64,000 nucleotides of DNA from Bacteroidales bacterium (lineage in GTDB: Bacteria; Bacteroidota; Bacteroidia; Bacteroidales; UBA932). Below, one piece after another: positions 52,073 through 60,671 of the stretch (its first letter is position 1; each line of letters opens with the position of its first letter). The stretch covers positions 79,927-143,926 of the forward strand of contig JAGCVS010000009.1 in assembly GCA_017962235.1 (NCBI GenBank), given 5' to 3'. Under the pieces are notes generated by a model that saw only the letters and a list, made by a program, of their open reading frames with translations, searched no databases and was not told the DNA's origin. The translations under genes and the position numbers were made by a program.

Positions 52073-53202
52073 TCTTCCGAAGTTTTAAGGATTTGGTCTG
52101 CCACCGCAAGGGCGCTGCGGATTGCCAGCCCGCCGCCGGTGCCCATCTCGGAGTGTGTTTCGCCAAGTATGGAGCCAATAGCGTACAGGTTCTTGATAGG
52201 TTCACCATCCTTGAGGGCGTGCAGGGTTGCGTCGGTGGCAACGCCATACTTCATATACGGCTGCTCGCGCATGAATTCGGGATTGTACCAGTCGCTGCGC
52301 TCTGCCGCCTGCTCCACGTCCAGGCCGAATATCGGCTCGGAAATCTGGAACGGGTTGGAACGCAAACCTTTGGAGAAATATGCCCCGGTTGCCAGGATAA
52401 AGTTCTCAGCCTCAAGAAAGTGGTTGCCCAGATTGTGGGTCACTATGCTGTGCACGCTGCCTTCATGTACATGGGCTCCGGTGGCCTCGTCTCCCATGAG
52501 ATAGGTGCCGCCCAGCAGTTCGTAGCGCCGCTTGAGCAGCAGCTGGGTGCGGATGCCGGGAACGGAAGGGGGCAGGGTGCCGGTGAATATCACCTGGGCC
52601 GGTATCCCCTGTCGGATGCGGTCCGGGATGGAGGTGTCCCTCAGCCCAAAAACCTGAGGCAGTATCACGGTGTCCTCATCCCGCAGCAGCATGCGTATCT
52701 CGCGAACCACATTCTCCCAGATTCGGTCCATGGTGCGGGCAATCTGCACGGAGCGCATCTCGCTGGGACTCTGCTCCAGCTTTTCCAGCTCCGGCAGGTC
52801 CAGCATCTTTATTCGGCAGCTCATCCCTTGCTTTTCAAGTCCTTCCGCCAGGAATGAGCAGAAGAAGTCGTGATAGCCGGAAAAGCTAACTATCAGAGCC
52901 TTGGATCCGATCTTTGGCTCGGGCAGCAGGCTTATGTCTTCCAGGGAGAGGGTGGATTTCTTGAAAGTACCCATCGGCATCAACCTCACGCCCGGTGCGT
53001 AATGCAGTCTCACGCCCGCTTCTGCAAACAGATCGATTATGCGCTGAGGCGCCTCTTCTATCGATTCGAAACTCCCGGAGAAGAAATGGAGGGCGTTCTG
53101 TCCGGTGCTGATGATGGCGGTGCTTCTGCCAGCCTTCTGAAGACTGATTCCAGCCACCAGACCGGCCAGGCCGCCGCCGATTATAACTGTATTGAATTTC
53201 AT
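52069..53202 (-). CDS. glpB: Anaerobic glycerol-3-phosphate dehydrogenase subunit B
   Basis: A 377-residue flavoprotein with an N-terminal dinucleotide-binding motif VIIGGGLAGLVAGISLQKAGRS and a C-terminal FAD-associated segment with GSILGETHSEMGTGGGLAIRSALAVAD. GlpB carries FMN and transfers electrons from GlpA to GlpC. It sits between glpA (three-base gap) and glpC (four-base overlap). Confidence 0.94.
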   Translation of the reverse strand: MKFNTVIIGGGLAGLVAGISLQKAGRSTAIISTGQNALHFFSGSFESIEEAPQRIIDLFAEAGVRLHYAPGVRLMPMGTFKKSTLSLEDISLLPEPKIGSKALIVSFSGYHDFFCSFLAEGLEKQGMSCRIKMLDLPELEKLEQSPSEMRSVQIARTMDRIWENVVREIRMLLRDEDTVILPQVFGLRDTSIPDRIRQGIPAQVIFTGTLPPSVPGIRTQLLLKRRYELLGGTYLMGDEATGAHVHEGSVHSIVTHNLGNHFLEAENFILATGAYFSKGLRSNPFQISEPIFGLDVEQAAERSDWYNPEFMREQPYMKYGVATDATLHALKDGEPIKNLYAIGSILGETHSEMGTGGGLAIRSALAVADQILKTSEE

Positions 53203-53205
53203 GCG

Positions 53206-54801
53206 CTATACTCCCAAAACGTGTTTATAAACCCACTGCGTATACTCTGCCTCGCGCAGGGTGTCGCCCCAGCCGATGGGGAAATTCCCTTTCCAGCGCT
53301 CCTGCAGGAATCCCTTGAGGTCTTCCCGCTCGCGTTCCACACAACCGTGGGCGTTGGCCAGCAGGCTTGCCGCGCGGCATGCGCAGAACTCACCCTGACA
53401 TGTGCCCATGCCAATACGGGTGCGTCGCCTGAGGTCGGTGAGGGTGGTGGCCTCAAGGTGCTCTATTGCGTCTTTCACCTCGCCCATGCTCACCTCTTCG
53501 CACTCACAAATCAACGCCTCGTCCAGACGGTTGCGGGTGCGTATGCGGGAGGCGTTGCTGCCCAGGCGGGCGGCAGCGGCTTTCTGTGCCGTGGAGGGTT
53601 TCTCCCATATCTTGCGGGCGACCTCTTCGTAAGAACGCTCCCCGCTGCCGGGCAGGGGGGTGGTGGCCGTCTCGCAACGCTTGTCAACCGCCAGTTTGCG
53701 GCACACGGCGTCGGTGGCAATCTCCGCCATCAGGCGGTATGTCATCAGCTTGCCGCCCGTTATGGTGATGAAGCCCTTCAGGCCGTCGCGCTCTTCATGG
53801 TCAAGGCAGACGATGCCGCGGGAGATGTTGCGCCCGGAGGGGTCGTCATCTGCACTTACCAGCGGACGCACCCCGGCGTATGCGCGCAGGATGCGGGTAG
53901 AGGAGAGGGCGGGGGTCATCTTGGCCCCCTCGGTAACCAGCAGGGTCACCTCCTCCGGGGTAACGCTCACGCTGTCGCACTCCTCAAACGGAATGCGGGT
54001 GGATGTGGTACCTATTATGCACACGGTGTCGCCCGGTACCAGGATGTCGGCGTTGGCCGGTTTGCGGCAGCGGTTGATAACCATGTTGTTCACCCTGTGG
54101 GCAAATACCAGCAGGGCTCCCTTTGCGGGGAACATGCTTATGTTCACTCCCGCCAGAGCCGCGATGTCGTGCCCCCAGATGCCGCCGGCATTCACCACCA
54201 CGGAGGCATAGAAGTCGCGCTCCTGTCCAGTGTTAAGGTTTAGGGTGTGCACTCCGTGGATGGTGTCGCCTTCGCGGATAAAGCCGGTTACGGTGGTGTG
54301 CAGCCGCACCTGTCCGCCGTGTAGCTTGGCGTCCAGCATGTTGGCGGCGCACAGGCGGAACGGGTCCACGCTGCCGTCTGGTACGCGCACAGCACCGGTC
54401 AGGTCGGGATTCACCGTCGGCTCCAGCCTTTTGGCCAGTTCGGGGTCGATTACTTCTGCGCTGATGCCGGCCTTGCGGCAGGCATCCACAAAGGTCTGCT
54501 GATAGGCCAGATCGTCTTCCGGCAGGGTGATGAACAGGCCGTCGGTCTCATCCACGCAGTGGGAGGCGATGCGGCGCAGAATCATGTTCTCCTTTATGCA
54601 CTCTTCAGCCGATTCGGGGTCGTTCACCGCATAGCGGGCGCCCGAGTGCAGCAGGCCGTGGTTGCGGCCGGTGGCGCCGGTGGCGATGTCGCTGCGCTCA
54701 ATCAGCAGCGTTCGCAGGCCGCGCATGGCGCAGTCCCGCTGAGTGCCGGCTCCGGTGATGCCGCCGCCGATTATTATTACGTCAAATTCGTTGTTGGACA
54801 T
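53206..54801 (-). CDS. glpA: Anaerobic glycerol-3-phosphate dehydrogenase subunit A
   Basis: The catalytic subunit oxidises sn-glycerol-3-phosphate to dihydroxyacetone phosphate. The 531-residue protein has an N-terminal FAD motif FDVIIIGGGITGAGTQRDCAMRG and the family motif TGATGRNHGLLHSGARYAV. A C-terminal BFD-like [2Fe-2S] domain follows with ICECEEVSMGE and MGTCQGEFCACR. That domain marks the anaerobic GlpA type rather than aerobic GlpD. It starts 12 bases after the GH97 gene, so GH97-glpA-glpB-glpC-glpT appears to be one operon. Confidence 0.96.
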   Translation of the reverse strand: MSNNEFDVIIIGGGITGAGTQRDCAMRGLRTLLIERSDIATGATGRNHGLLHSGARYAVNDPESAEECIKENMILRRIASHCVDETDGLFITLPEDDLAYQQTFVDACRKAGISAEVIDPELAKRLEPTVNPDLTGAVRVPDGSVDPFRLCAANMLDAKLHGGQVRLHTTVTGFIREGDTIHGVHTLNLNTGQERDFYASVVVNAGGIWGHDIAALAGVNISMFPAKGALLVFAHRVNNMVINRCRKPANADILVPGDTVCIIGTTSTRIPFEECDSVSVTPEEVTLLVTEGAKMTPALSSTRILRAYAGVRPLVSADDDPSGRNISRGIVCLDHEERDGLKGFITITGGKLMTYRLMAEIATDAVCRKLAVDKRCETATTPLPGSGERSYEEVARKIWEKPSTAQKAAAARLGSNASRIRTRNRLDEALICECEEVSMGEVKDAIEHLEATTLTDLRRRTRIGMGTCQGEFCACRAASLLANAHGCVEREREDLKGFLQERWKGNFPIGWGDTLREAEYTQWVYKHVLGV

Positions 54802-54813
54802 GTATGTCGTCTG

Positions 54814-56775
54814 TTAGAAAACCAGTACACAGCCGCCGCCGGGGGCGAGATGTACCGTTACTTTATTGTCTTTTACACCGATGCTCTCCTTGCGGTAGTC
54901 CTGCCCGTTGCGGTGGGCGTTCACACCGTCCCTGAACAGGGTGGCGGAAGCGCCGTCGGTCGTCTCGAAGGGGAGGTTGAAGGTGATGTCGCGTTCGTTC
55001 CAGTTGTTCATCGCAGCCAGATACCATTTGCTCCCGTTGCGGCGCGCCATCACTATGTATTCGCCTATCTTGCCGTCCAAGGCGATTGTTTCATCCCATA
55101 CAGTGGGGATGGAGGCTATAAAGCGGGTGCATTCCTCCTCAGCCTCATAGTTGGTGGGGGAGTCGCACAACATGGTGAAGGGGGCGTCGAATACCACATA
55201 TTCAGCCAGCTGGCGGCAACGGGTACCCTGGCTCATGGGCTCGTTGTCGCAAGGGTAGTAGTTTACCTTTATTGCGTTGCGCATCGCGCCCTGGGTGTAG
55301 TCACAGGGACCGGCCACCAGACGGGTGAAGGGGATGGTTACATCGTAGGTCACCTGATCGTATTCAGGTCCCATCCACTTGAGCTGCTCCAGACCGTTCA
55401 CACCCTCAAAGTTGAGGACGTTGGGCCAGGTGCGGGTGAGGCCGGCGGGCTTGAATGCGCCGTGGAAATCAACAAACTGATGATATTTTGCGGCGGTGCG
55501 GGCGGCCTGCTCGTAGAATGCCACCATCGGCTGGTCGTCGCGGTTCATGAAGTCGATTTTCCAGCCGGCGATACCCATCTCGCTGTAGTGCTTGCAGACA
55601 CCTTCCATATCGCGGTTGAAAGCCCAGTAGCCTGCCCAGAGCACCAGACGGACGCCCTTGCTTATTGCATATTTGCTGAGCATCGGAAGGTCGATTTCAG
55701 GCACAACCTGCATCAGGTCGGCCTGCAGATTCACCGCCCAGCCTTCGTCCAGAATCACATATTCGATGCTGTGGGCGGCGGCAAAGTCGATATAGTACTT
55801 GTACGTATCGTTGTTGATGCCAGATTTGAAGTCCACACCCTTGATGTTCCAGTCATTCCACCAGTCCCAGGCCACCTTGCCGGGCTTCACCCATGAAAAG
55901 TCGCCTTCAGAAGGTTTTGCCAGTCGCCATACAAGGTCATTGTCTGCCAGTTTGCGGTCGCTGTCGGTGATAACCAGCACCCTCCAGGGCAGTGCCTCGC
56001 CAGTTTCGCCCTTGTAGATGTAAGGCTGGCGGGTTGTCACAATCCCCTGCAGCATGTTGTGGCCGCCCTGTACGATATCCTTGGGGTAGGGGGCGAACAT
56101 AGCCTTGAGGCTGGAGCCGCCATTGGTGTTGCTCAGATACATTCCGGGATAGTTCAGCAGGTCAGCTTCGGTAATGCTCACGCGTACTCCGCCGGCAGCC
56201 TCCACCGTGATTGGCAGGAATGCCAGACGGGAAGCGTCCCAGTCAGATACGGGGATATGAACGTATGTGTTCTCAAACGAGTTGAAGAACTGGTTCTCGA
56301 ATGAGCCCCTGTCGCGCTCGTATGGGATCCATGCTGTGGGGTTGTCTGGGAAGTTGAATTCGGCGGTCTCGTTTGCAATTGTCACCCCTTTCTTTGTGAC
56401 AAAGCGGTAGGCTGTGCCGTCGTTGCAGGCGCGCACCACCAGGTCAAAATCCTTTGCAGAGAGGGTGAGCTGGTTGTAATCGTCCTGAACCTTGCTCCGT
56501 TTGAAGTTCTGCGCCTCCAGAGTCTGGCTCACGCTCTTGCGGGTTGTCTTGCGGAACTTGACATCCTTGCCCCACACGGTGCCATCGGCAAGCGTAATCG
56601 CCATCGGCGAGGGCTCCAGCACCACCGTCCCTTCGCGGGATACGCTCCAGGTGAGGTTTGCGCCGCTCTGCACCACAATCGTTATGGCGCCGTCGGGCGA
56701 TGCGAGTTTATAATCCTTGGCATGGATGGATACGGCAGCCAGAAGCGCCGCAAGACAGATCAGTAACTTTTTCAT
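54814..56775 (-). CDS. GH97 glycoside hydrolase, retaining alpha-galactosidase type
   Basis: A 653-residue secreted enzyme with signal peptide (about 1-19), an N-terminal beta-super-sandwich, a TIM barrel (about 295-560) and a C-terminal beta domain, as in GH97. GH97 has inverting alpha-glucosidases (SusB type, catalytic Glu) and retaining alpha-galactosidases with an Asp nucleophile. Here GWKIDFMNRDDQ places an Asp (D408) at the nucleophile position, favouring the galactosidase type. The acid/base candidate is E457 or E463 in NFEGVNGLEQ. Other visible patterns are WDWWNDWN and ILDEGWAVN. It is the first gene of an operon continuing into glpABC and glpT, which is unusual for GH97. Specificity is inferred, not shown. 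Confidence 0.9.
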   Translation of the reverse strand: MKKLLICLAALLAAVSIHAKDYKLASPDGAITIVVQSGANLTWSVSREGTVVLEPSPMAITLADGTVWGKDVKFRKTTRKSVSQTLEAQNFKRSKVQDDYNQLTLSAKDFDLVVRACNDGTAYRFVTKKGVTIANETAEFNFPDNPTAWIPYERDRGSFENQFFNSFENTYVHIPVSDWDASRLAFLPITVEAAGGVRVSITEADLLNYPGMYLSNTNGGSSLKAMFAPYPKDIVQGGHNMLQGIVTTRQPYIYKGETGEALPWRVLVITDSDRKLADNDLVWRLAKPSEGDFSWVKPGKVAWDWWNDWNIKGVDFKSGINNDTYKYYIDFAAAHSIEYVILDEGWAVNLQADLMQVVPEIDLPMLSKYAISKGVRLVLWAGYWAFNRDMEGVCKHYSEMGIAGWKIDFMNRDDQPMVAFYEQAARTAAKYHQFVDFHGAFKPAGLTRTWPNVLNFEGVNGLEQLKWMGPEYDQVTYDVTIPFTRLVAGPCDYTQGAMRNAIKVNYYPCDNEPMSQGTRCRQLAEYVVFDAPFTMLCDSPTNYEAEEECTRFIASIPTVWDETIALDGKIGEYIVMARRNGSKWYLAAMNNWNERDITFNLPFETTDGASATLFRDGVNAHRNGQDYRKESIGVKDNKVTVHLAPGGGCVLVF

Positions 56776-56804
56776 TTTTCGGTAAAAGGTGTTTTCTAAA
56801 AATA

Positions 56805-56870
56805 TAAAGGTACGAATTTTCTTTTATCCTGTCAACATTGTGGTTTTTAAAGAAAAAATTCATACCTTTA
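56805..56870. promoter_or_regulatory. Divergent promoters, GH97-glp operon and DUF3575 gene
   Basis: A leftward TACCTTTA (complement of 56805-56812) and a rightward TACCTTTA (56863-56870) each differ from TAnnTTTG only in the last base. A TTG (56838-56840) is 22 bases before the rightward box. No regulator-binding palindrome is obvious. Confidence 0.45.
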
Positions 56871-56908
56871 CCGCGATATATTGTAAGCAGAAATCAGCGT
56901 CTCAGAAA

Positions 56909-58420
56909 GTGAAAAATAGAGGTATAGTCCGGATACTGAAAGGCATATTGACAGTATGCCTGCTTTTCGTTGTGCTGGACGAATCCTTTGCGTTTACTAT
57001 CTGGCAGCGCTCTCCCAGGGAGATGGTCTGCCTGTTTGATTTCCGTTACAACGATGCGGTATACGATGCCAACTATCTGAAGAACAGTGATGAGACGGCA
57101 GATCTTCAGGCTTTTCTGAAGGCTGTGGGTGCAGATGCAATTAAAAACGTCACAGTACTTGCCTATGCATCTCCGGAGGGTACTCATGCGCACAACATGA
57201 TGCTCAGCCGGGAGCGTGCGGCAGCCTTCAGGGTCCTTGCAGACGAATGCTTCCCTCAGATTAAGGGTAAGTATAGTGTCACAGCCGCCGGTGAGGCGTG
57301 GTCCATGCTCCGCAACCGCGTTGAGGCCGACATGAATCTCAGCGCAGAGAACCGCAACGCTATTATCCGTATCCTGGACGATGCTTCCTTGGGCGGTGAG
57401 GCCCGCAAATGGCGTCTGGCAAGTCTGCCCGATGGACTGTATGACTATCTGCTCAATGAGCATTACACATATCTGAGGTGCTATGAGGTTTTGATAGTGT
57501 TTGATTCATCTGTCCAGTTGGATAAGAATGTGTTCAAGTCAGACGAATCAGTTGTCAAGTATCCTGATGGCATTCAGTCTTCCTATAAGCCGGCATCCAC
57601 TGGTTTGAGTCAGGTAATCAATCCTGAACCTGCAATCATGCCTGATTCCGCAATTATAGCAGACCCGCTTCTCGGATTCAAACCCATAGCTGTCCGCAGG
57701 ATTGTGGTGGATCAGCCCACTGTAGAACCGAAACAGAAGGTTGAGCCGGAGCAGCAGCCGGAACCCGAACCGGAGCCGACTCCGGAACCCGAACCGGAAC
57801 CTGAACCGGAACCTGAACCGGAACCTGAGGTTAAGCCGGTTCCCGTTGTAGAAGATGTTCCCGCAGCACAGGTTGAGTACCAGAAAATACCCATGTTTGC
57901 CCTTGGTACAAATTTGCTGTTTGACCTGGCAATAACCCCCAACTTTTCATTTGAGGTTCCCGTAGGGCAGCACTGGAGCATTCTGGGCGAGTATACATTC
58001 CCTTGGTGGGTAACCCGCGACAACAGCCGTGCTTGGCAGATGATCAAGTTGGATCAGGGCGTGCGCTACTACTTTGGACACAAGAATATGAATAACCCGA
58101 TGGATATATTCCAGGGCCACTTCCTTGGAGCTCAGGTAGGTATGGGTTATTACGATGTAGAGCCACATCACAATGGCTGGCAGGGAGAGGGTATAATAGG
58201 CGGCTTAGAGTATGGTTATGCCTGGAGGCTGGGCGAGTGCTGGCGTATGGAGGCTTTCGCAGCCGTTGGCGCCGTTTTCTTCGATTACCGATACTATATG
58301 GCAAATGAAAACGATTCCAAACTGATGTACAAATACAACGGAAGCTATTCAGTTTGGCCTCTGCCCACCAAGGCAGGCGTCGCCATCAAGTATATCTTCA
58401 ATAGAAAAGAGCAGCGATAG
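56909..58420 (+). CDS. DUF3575-type envelope protein with OmpA-like N-terminal region and PE linker
   Basis: A 503-residue secreted protein. The start is best placed at GTG 56909, which begins a signal peptide (KNRGIVRILKGILTVCLLFVVLDESFAF). No ATG is available there, and an upstream ATG at 56789 would precede the promoter. The N-terminal part has FDFRYNDAVYD and ASPEGTHAHNMMLSRERAAAFRVLADE, recalling OmpA-like peptidoglycan-binding domains. A Pro-Glu repeat (about residues 285-310) links to a C-terminal barrel (MFALGTNLLFDLAITPNFSFEVPVGQHWSILGEY...), the DUF3575 pattern of Bacteroidetes. It may tie the outer membrane to peptidoglycan; the function is inferred. Confidence 0.78.
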   Translation: MKNRGIVRILKGILTVCLLFVVLDESFAFTIWQRSPREMVCLFDFRYNDAVYDANYLKNSDETADLQAFLKAVGADAIKNVTVLAYASPEGTHAHNMMLSRERAAAFRVLADECFPQIKGKYSVTAAGEAWSMLRNRVEADMNLSAENRNAIIRILDDASLGGEARKWRLASLPDGLYDYLLNEHYTYLRCYEVLIVFDSSVQLDKNVFKSDESVVKYPDGIQSSYKPASTGLSQVINPEPAIMPDSAIIADPLLGFKPIAVRRIVVDQPTVEPKQKVEPEQQPEPEPEPTPEPEPEPEPEPEPEPEVKPVPVVEDVPAAQVEYQKIPMFALGTNLLFDLAITPNFSFEVPVGQHWSILGEYTFPWWVTRDNSRAWQMIKLDQGVRYYFGHKNMNNPMDIFQGHFLGAQVGMGYYDVEPHHNGWQGEGIIGGLEYGYAWRLGECWRMEAFAAVGAVFFDYRYYMANENDSKLMYKYNGSYSVWPLPTKAGVAIKYIFNRKEQR

Positions 58421-58422
58421 CT

Positions 58423-58851
58423 TTATTTCTCTTCGTCCGGTATTGACAGCGGCAGGCCTTTCTGTGATGTGTAGAACATGTACAGTATGACCGGTTTGTC
58501 GCCTTGGTTCTCGCCGTGATGAACGGTTTCCACCATTTCAACTATCGCCTCGCCTTCATGCACCGTCTTGGTGGTTCCGTCTTTTGCAATGATGGTAAGG
58601 TCGCCCTGCACCAGTATTCCAAAGTTCAGGGTGGGGTGGTGATGCCAGCCGAGTTTCTGCCCCGCAGGGATCTCGTATTTCACTCCTACAATCTCCGGCT
58701 TTCCCTGAGGATAGTCAGGCAAATCGACTCCGTCCCAGCTTTGGCTGGTACGTATCAGTTCAGTGCTCACGACCTGCTGTGCGTCGTTTCGGTCGCAGGA
58801 TATAGTGCAAACTACAGAAAGGACAACAAAAGGGATAATAAACTTACGCAT
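58423..58851 (-). CDS. Cupin-domain lipoprotein
   Basis: A 142-residue lipoprotein (lipobox TISC at about residue 19). It carries a single cupin domain: GWHHHPTLNFGILVQGDLTII supplies the metal-binding histidines of motif 1, and HEGEAIVEMVETVHHGENQGDKPVILYMFY supplies motif 2. Small secreted cupins bind metals or sugars; the ligand here is unknown. It is convergent with the DUF3575-type gene, only two bases apart, and lies downstream of the small secreted protein gene at 59339. Confidence 0.85.
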   Translation of the reverse strand: MRKFIIPFVVLSVVCTISCDRNDAQQVVSTELIRTSQSWDGVDLPDYPQGKPEIVGVKYEIPAGQKLGWHHHPTLNFGILVQGDLTIIAKDGTTKTVHEGEAIVEMVETVHHGENQGDKPVILYMFYTSQKGLPLSIPDEEK

Positions 58852-58874
58852 AGTCTTAAACGTTTATGCTCCCT

Positions 58875-59339
58875 TTAGAAGTTCAGAGCTAGTGAAATGC
58901 CTGCCGGGCTGGCGTCGTACTGCAGGGTGGCGACGGTTGCGCCTGCGGCGTTCTTTATTTTCTTTGTTTTGCTGGCGCCGTAGAGTACGATACCGAGGCC
59001 GGCAACAGTAGCTGCAAAGCCGGCTATCTCGCATATCTGTCCCGTTTTGTATCCGGGGAGTTGCTTTGCCTCTTGATTCAACGCGAGAACCTCATCAATA
59101 GTACCAGTGGTCATATGGGCGTTTGTATATTTATTCATTTCTATAACGCAAATGACGTTGCCCACCAGATTTGTCAGCAGACCTGCACCCGCGATAGCTG
59201 CACCTGTGGCCGTTGTGGCTTTGGCCTGTTTGTATTCTTTTGATGTAGTGTAATCTTGGTTCTGTTCAGGAAGATACTGTGCATACGCGGAGGCTGCCGC
59301 TGCAAGAATGAAGACGATGGAAATCAGAATGTGTTTCAT
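58875..59339 (-). CDS. Small secreted or envelope protein of unknown function
   Basis: I do not recognise this 154-residue protein. It has a signal peptide (about 1-21, KHILISIVFILAAAASAYAQ). Two glycine/alanine-rich hydrophobic segments follow at about residues 43-63 (TTATGAAIAGAGLLTNLVGNVIC) and 100-118 (ICEIAGFAATVAGLGIVLYGA), then a beta-like C-terminus ending in LALNF. The start at 59339 is the ATG of the signal peptide. A leftward -7 box TAACTTTG (complement of 59378-59385) lies upstream. The cupin gene follows 23 bases downstream and is probably co-transcribed. Confidence 0.7.
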   Translation of the reverse strand: MKHILISIVFILAAAASAYAQYLPEQNQDYTTSKEYKQAKATTATGAAIAGAGLLTNLVGNVICVIEMNKYTNAHMTTGTIDEVLALNQEAKQLPGYKTGQICEIAGFAATVAGLGIVLYGASKTKKIKNAAGATVATLQYDASPAGISLALNF

Positions 59340-59406
59340 GGTTAAAAGGTTTATTACAAATAAATGCACCGATTATCCAAAGTTAACAAAAAAGGTGTTA
59401 AATGAG

Positions 59407-59414
59407 TATATTTG
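59407..59414 (+). promoter_or_regulatory. -7 box giving a possibly leaderless SGNH transcript
   Basis: TATATTTG ends seven bases before the ATG at 59422, so the transcript may begin at the start codon. Confidence 0.5.
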
Positions 59415-59421
59415 CACCGCT

Positions 59422-60033
59422 ATGATTCGAATTGCCTGTATAGGTGACAGCATTACATGGGGATTCACGCTTCTAAACCCCCGCAAGCAGAGCTATCCGG
59501 CCTTGCTCCAGGAGATGCTCGGGGTAGATTACACCGTACGGAATTTTGGTTACAACGATGCATCGGCCCGTTTTGATGCCGACACTCCGTATGTCAAAAA
59601 GAGGGTATACCGCCTGAGTCTGAGTTGGAATCCCGATATCGTGATTATAATGCTGGGTACAAACGATACCAAACGCCAGAACTGGGACCCGGAGATCTTC
59701 AGGCGGGACTATTCCAAGCTTGTGGATTCTTATCTTCAGCTCCCTTCCAAACCGCGGGTGATTCTGGTTGCACCCATCAGGATTTTCTTACCGTTCAAAG
59801 TGCCCATACTAGGCCTTTACCCCGAGACGATGGAAACGGGCGTACGGCCGGCAATCCTTGAAATAGCGGCTGAAAAGGAACTGGAGGTGATAGACCTGAA
59901 AGATCTTTTCACCGATTCAGCGTATATGATGGACGGTGTCCACCCGCAGCGCAAAGGTGCCAAGATGATGGCAGAAGCGATTTTTGCTTATCTACACCTA
60001 TGTGGAGATGTTTTCCCAGCTATGGCTGAATAA
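59422..60033 (+). CDS. SGNH/GDSL hydrolase
   Basis: A 203-residue esterase of the SGNH fold. Block I is GDSITWG (G8-D9-S10, catalytic serine), block II has a glycine in NFGYNDAS, block III is GTNDTK and block V is DGVHP with Asp and His. There is no signal peptide, so it acts in the cytoplasm. This is less common for the family, whose members deacetylate carbohydrates or hydrolyse lipids. A promoter box immediately precedes the ATG. The next gene starts inside its last 26 bases. Confidence 0.9.
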   Translation: MIRIACIGDSITWGFTLLNPRKQSYPALLQEMLGVDYTVRNFGYNDASARFDADTPYVKKRVYRLSLSWNPDIVIIMLGTNDTKRQNWDPEIFRRDYSKLVDSYLQLPSKPRVILVAPIRIFLPFKVPILGLYPETMETGVRPAILEIAAEKELEVIDLKDLFTDSAYMMDGVHPQRKGAKMMAEAIFAYLHLCGDVFPAMAE

Positions 60034-60394
60034 CTTTATTACACACATGGTCTGGAATCCGGGCATCAAGGGCTGGCAGACATTTATCCTTGCCGGGCGT
60101 TTCGTGGGCGCCACGCTTCTGTTTGTCATTTGCTGCATTTTCCTCTGCCGCATCAACAAGGGGCTGAAAGAGGGAGAAATCTTCCCAAAGTCAAACATCT
60201 CCCTTATCCGCTGGACCGCACTGGTTGCCGCGCTCCTCGCTTTTGTCCACTCTAATTACGACGCTGTGGTTAAAGGAGAATCTGAATTGATGCTGGACTC
60301 AAATACAATACTTATTCCGCTCATCGTCCTTCTCTTTGCAGGACTCTATAAAATGGCATATCTGGCCGCAAAAGACAGCAAGCTTGCGATATGA
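60008..60394 (+). CDS. DUF2975-type membrane protein
   Basis: A 128-residue protein with three or four membrane helices (for example FVGATLLFVICCIFLCRI and ILIPLIVLLFAGLYKM). The segment INKGLKEGEIFPKSNISLIRWTALVAALL is the DUF2975 pattern. Family members are regularly encoded before a small XRE regulator, as here; their function is unknown. The ATG at 60008 lies inside the SGNH gene and has GTGGAG just before it; a TTG at 59984 is an alternative. Its stop overlaps the XRE start by four bases. Confidence 0.8.
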   Translation: MFSQLWLNNFITHMVWNPGIKGWQTFILAGRFVGATLLFVICCIFLCRINKGLKEGEIFPKSNISLIRWTALVAALLAFVHSNYDAVVKGESELMLDSNTILIPLIVLLFAGLYKMAYLAAKDSKLAI

Positions 60395-60633
60395 TTACCG
60401 TCAATCTCGATAAAATGCTCTTTGAGCGTCATATGAAGCTCTCCGAGCTCTCCGAACAAATCGGAATATCAATGACCAACCTTTCCCTGCTCAAAACAGG
60501 GAAAGGGCGGGCCATTCGCTTTACCACTCTCAACAAACTCTGCAAAGTGCTGGACTGTCTCCCGGGTGATATCTTGGACTACCAACCCGATCCTGCCGGA
60601 ACGGAGATGGAAGAGGATATCTATTCTGAGTGA
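60391..60633 (+). CDS. Small XRE-family regulator (YozG-like)
   Basis: An 80-residue helix-turn-helix protein. LDKMLFERHMKLSELSEQIGISMTNLSLLKTGKGRAIRFTTLNKLCKVLDCLPGDIL is the compact Cro/CI-type domain typical of YozG regulators paired with DUF2975 proteins. It probably regulates its own pair, and the membrane protein may modulate it; this is inference from the conserved pairing. It overlaps the DUF2975 gene by four bases and ends 38 bases before the convergent metallopeptidase gene. Confidence 0.88.
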   Translation: MITVNLDKMLFERHMKLSELSEQIGISMTNLSLLKTGKGRAIRFTTLNKLCKVLDCLPGDILDYQPDPAGTEMEEDIYSE

Positions 60634-60671
60634 GGGGTGGGGCAGACGTGCTGCGCAATCTACCCCTTTGA

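Noticed and set aside
52870..55896. Two long rightward frames opposite glpA and GH97
   Set aside because: They overlap completely with well-supported enzymes on the other strand and show no motifs of their own.
57758..57831. Repeat in the DUF3575-type gene considered as a tandem-repeat element
   Set aside because: It encodes an in-frame Pro-Glu linker and is explained by protein composition.
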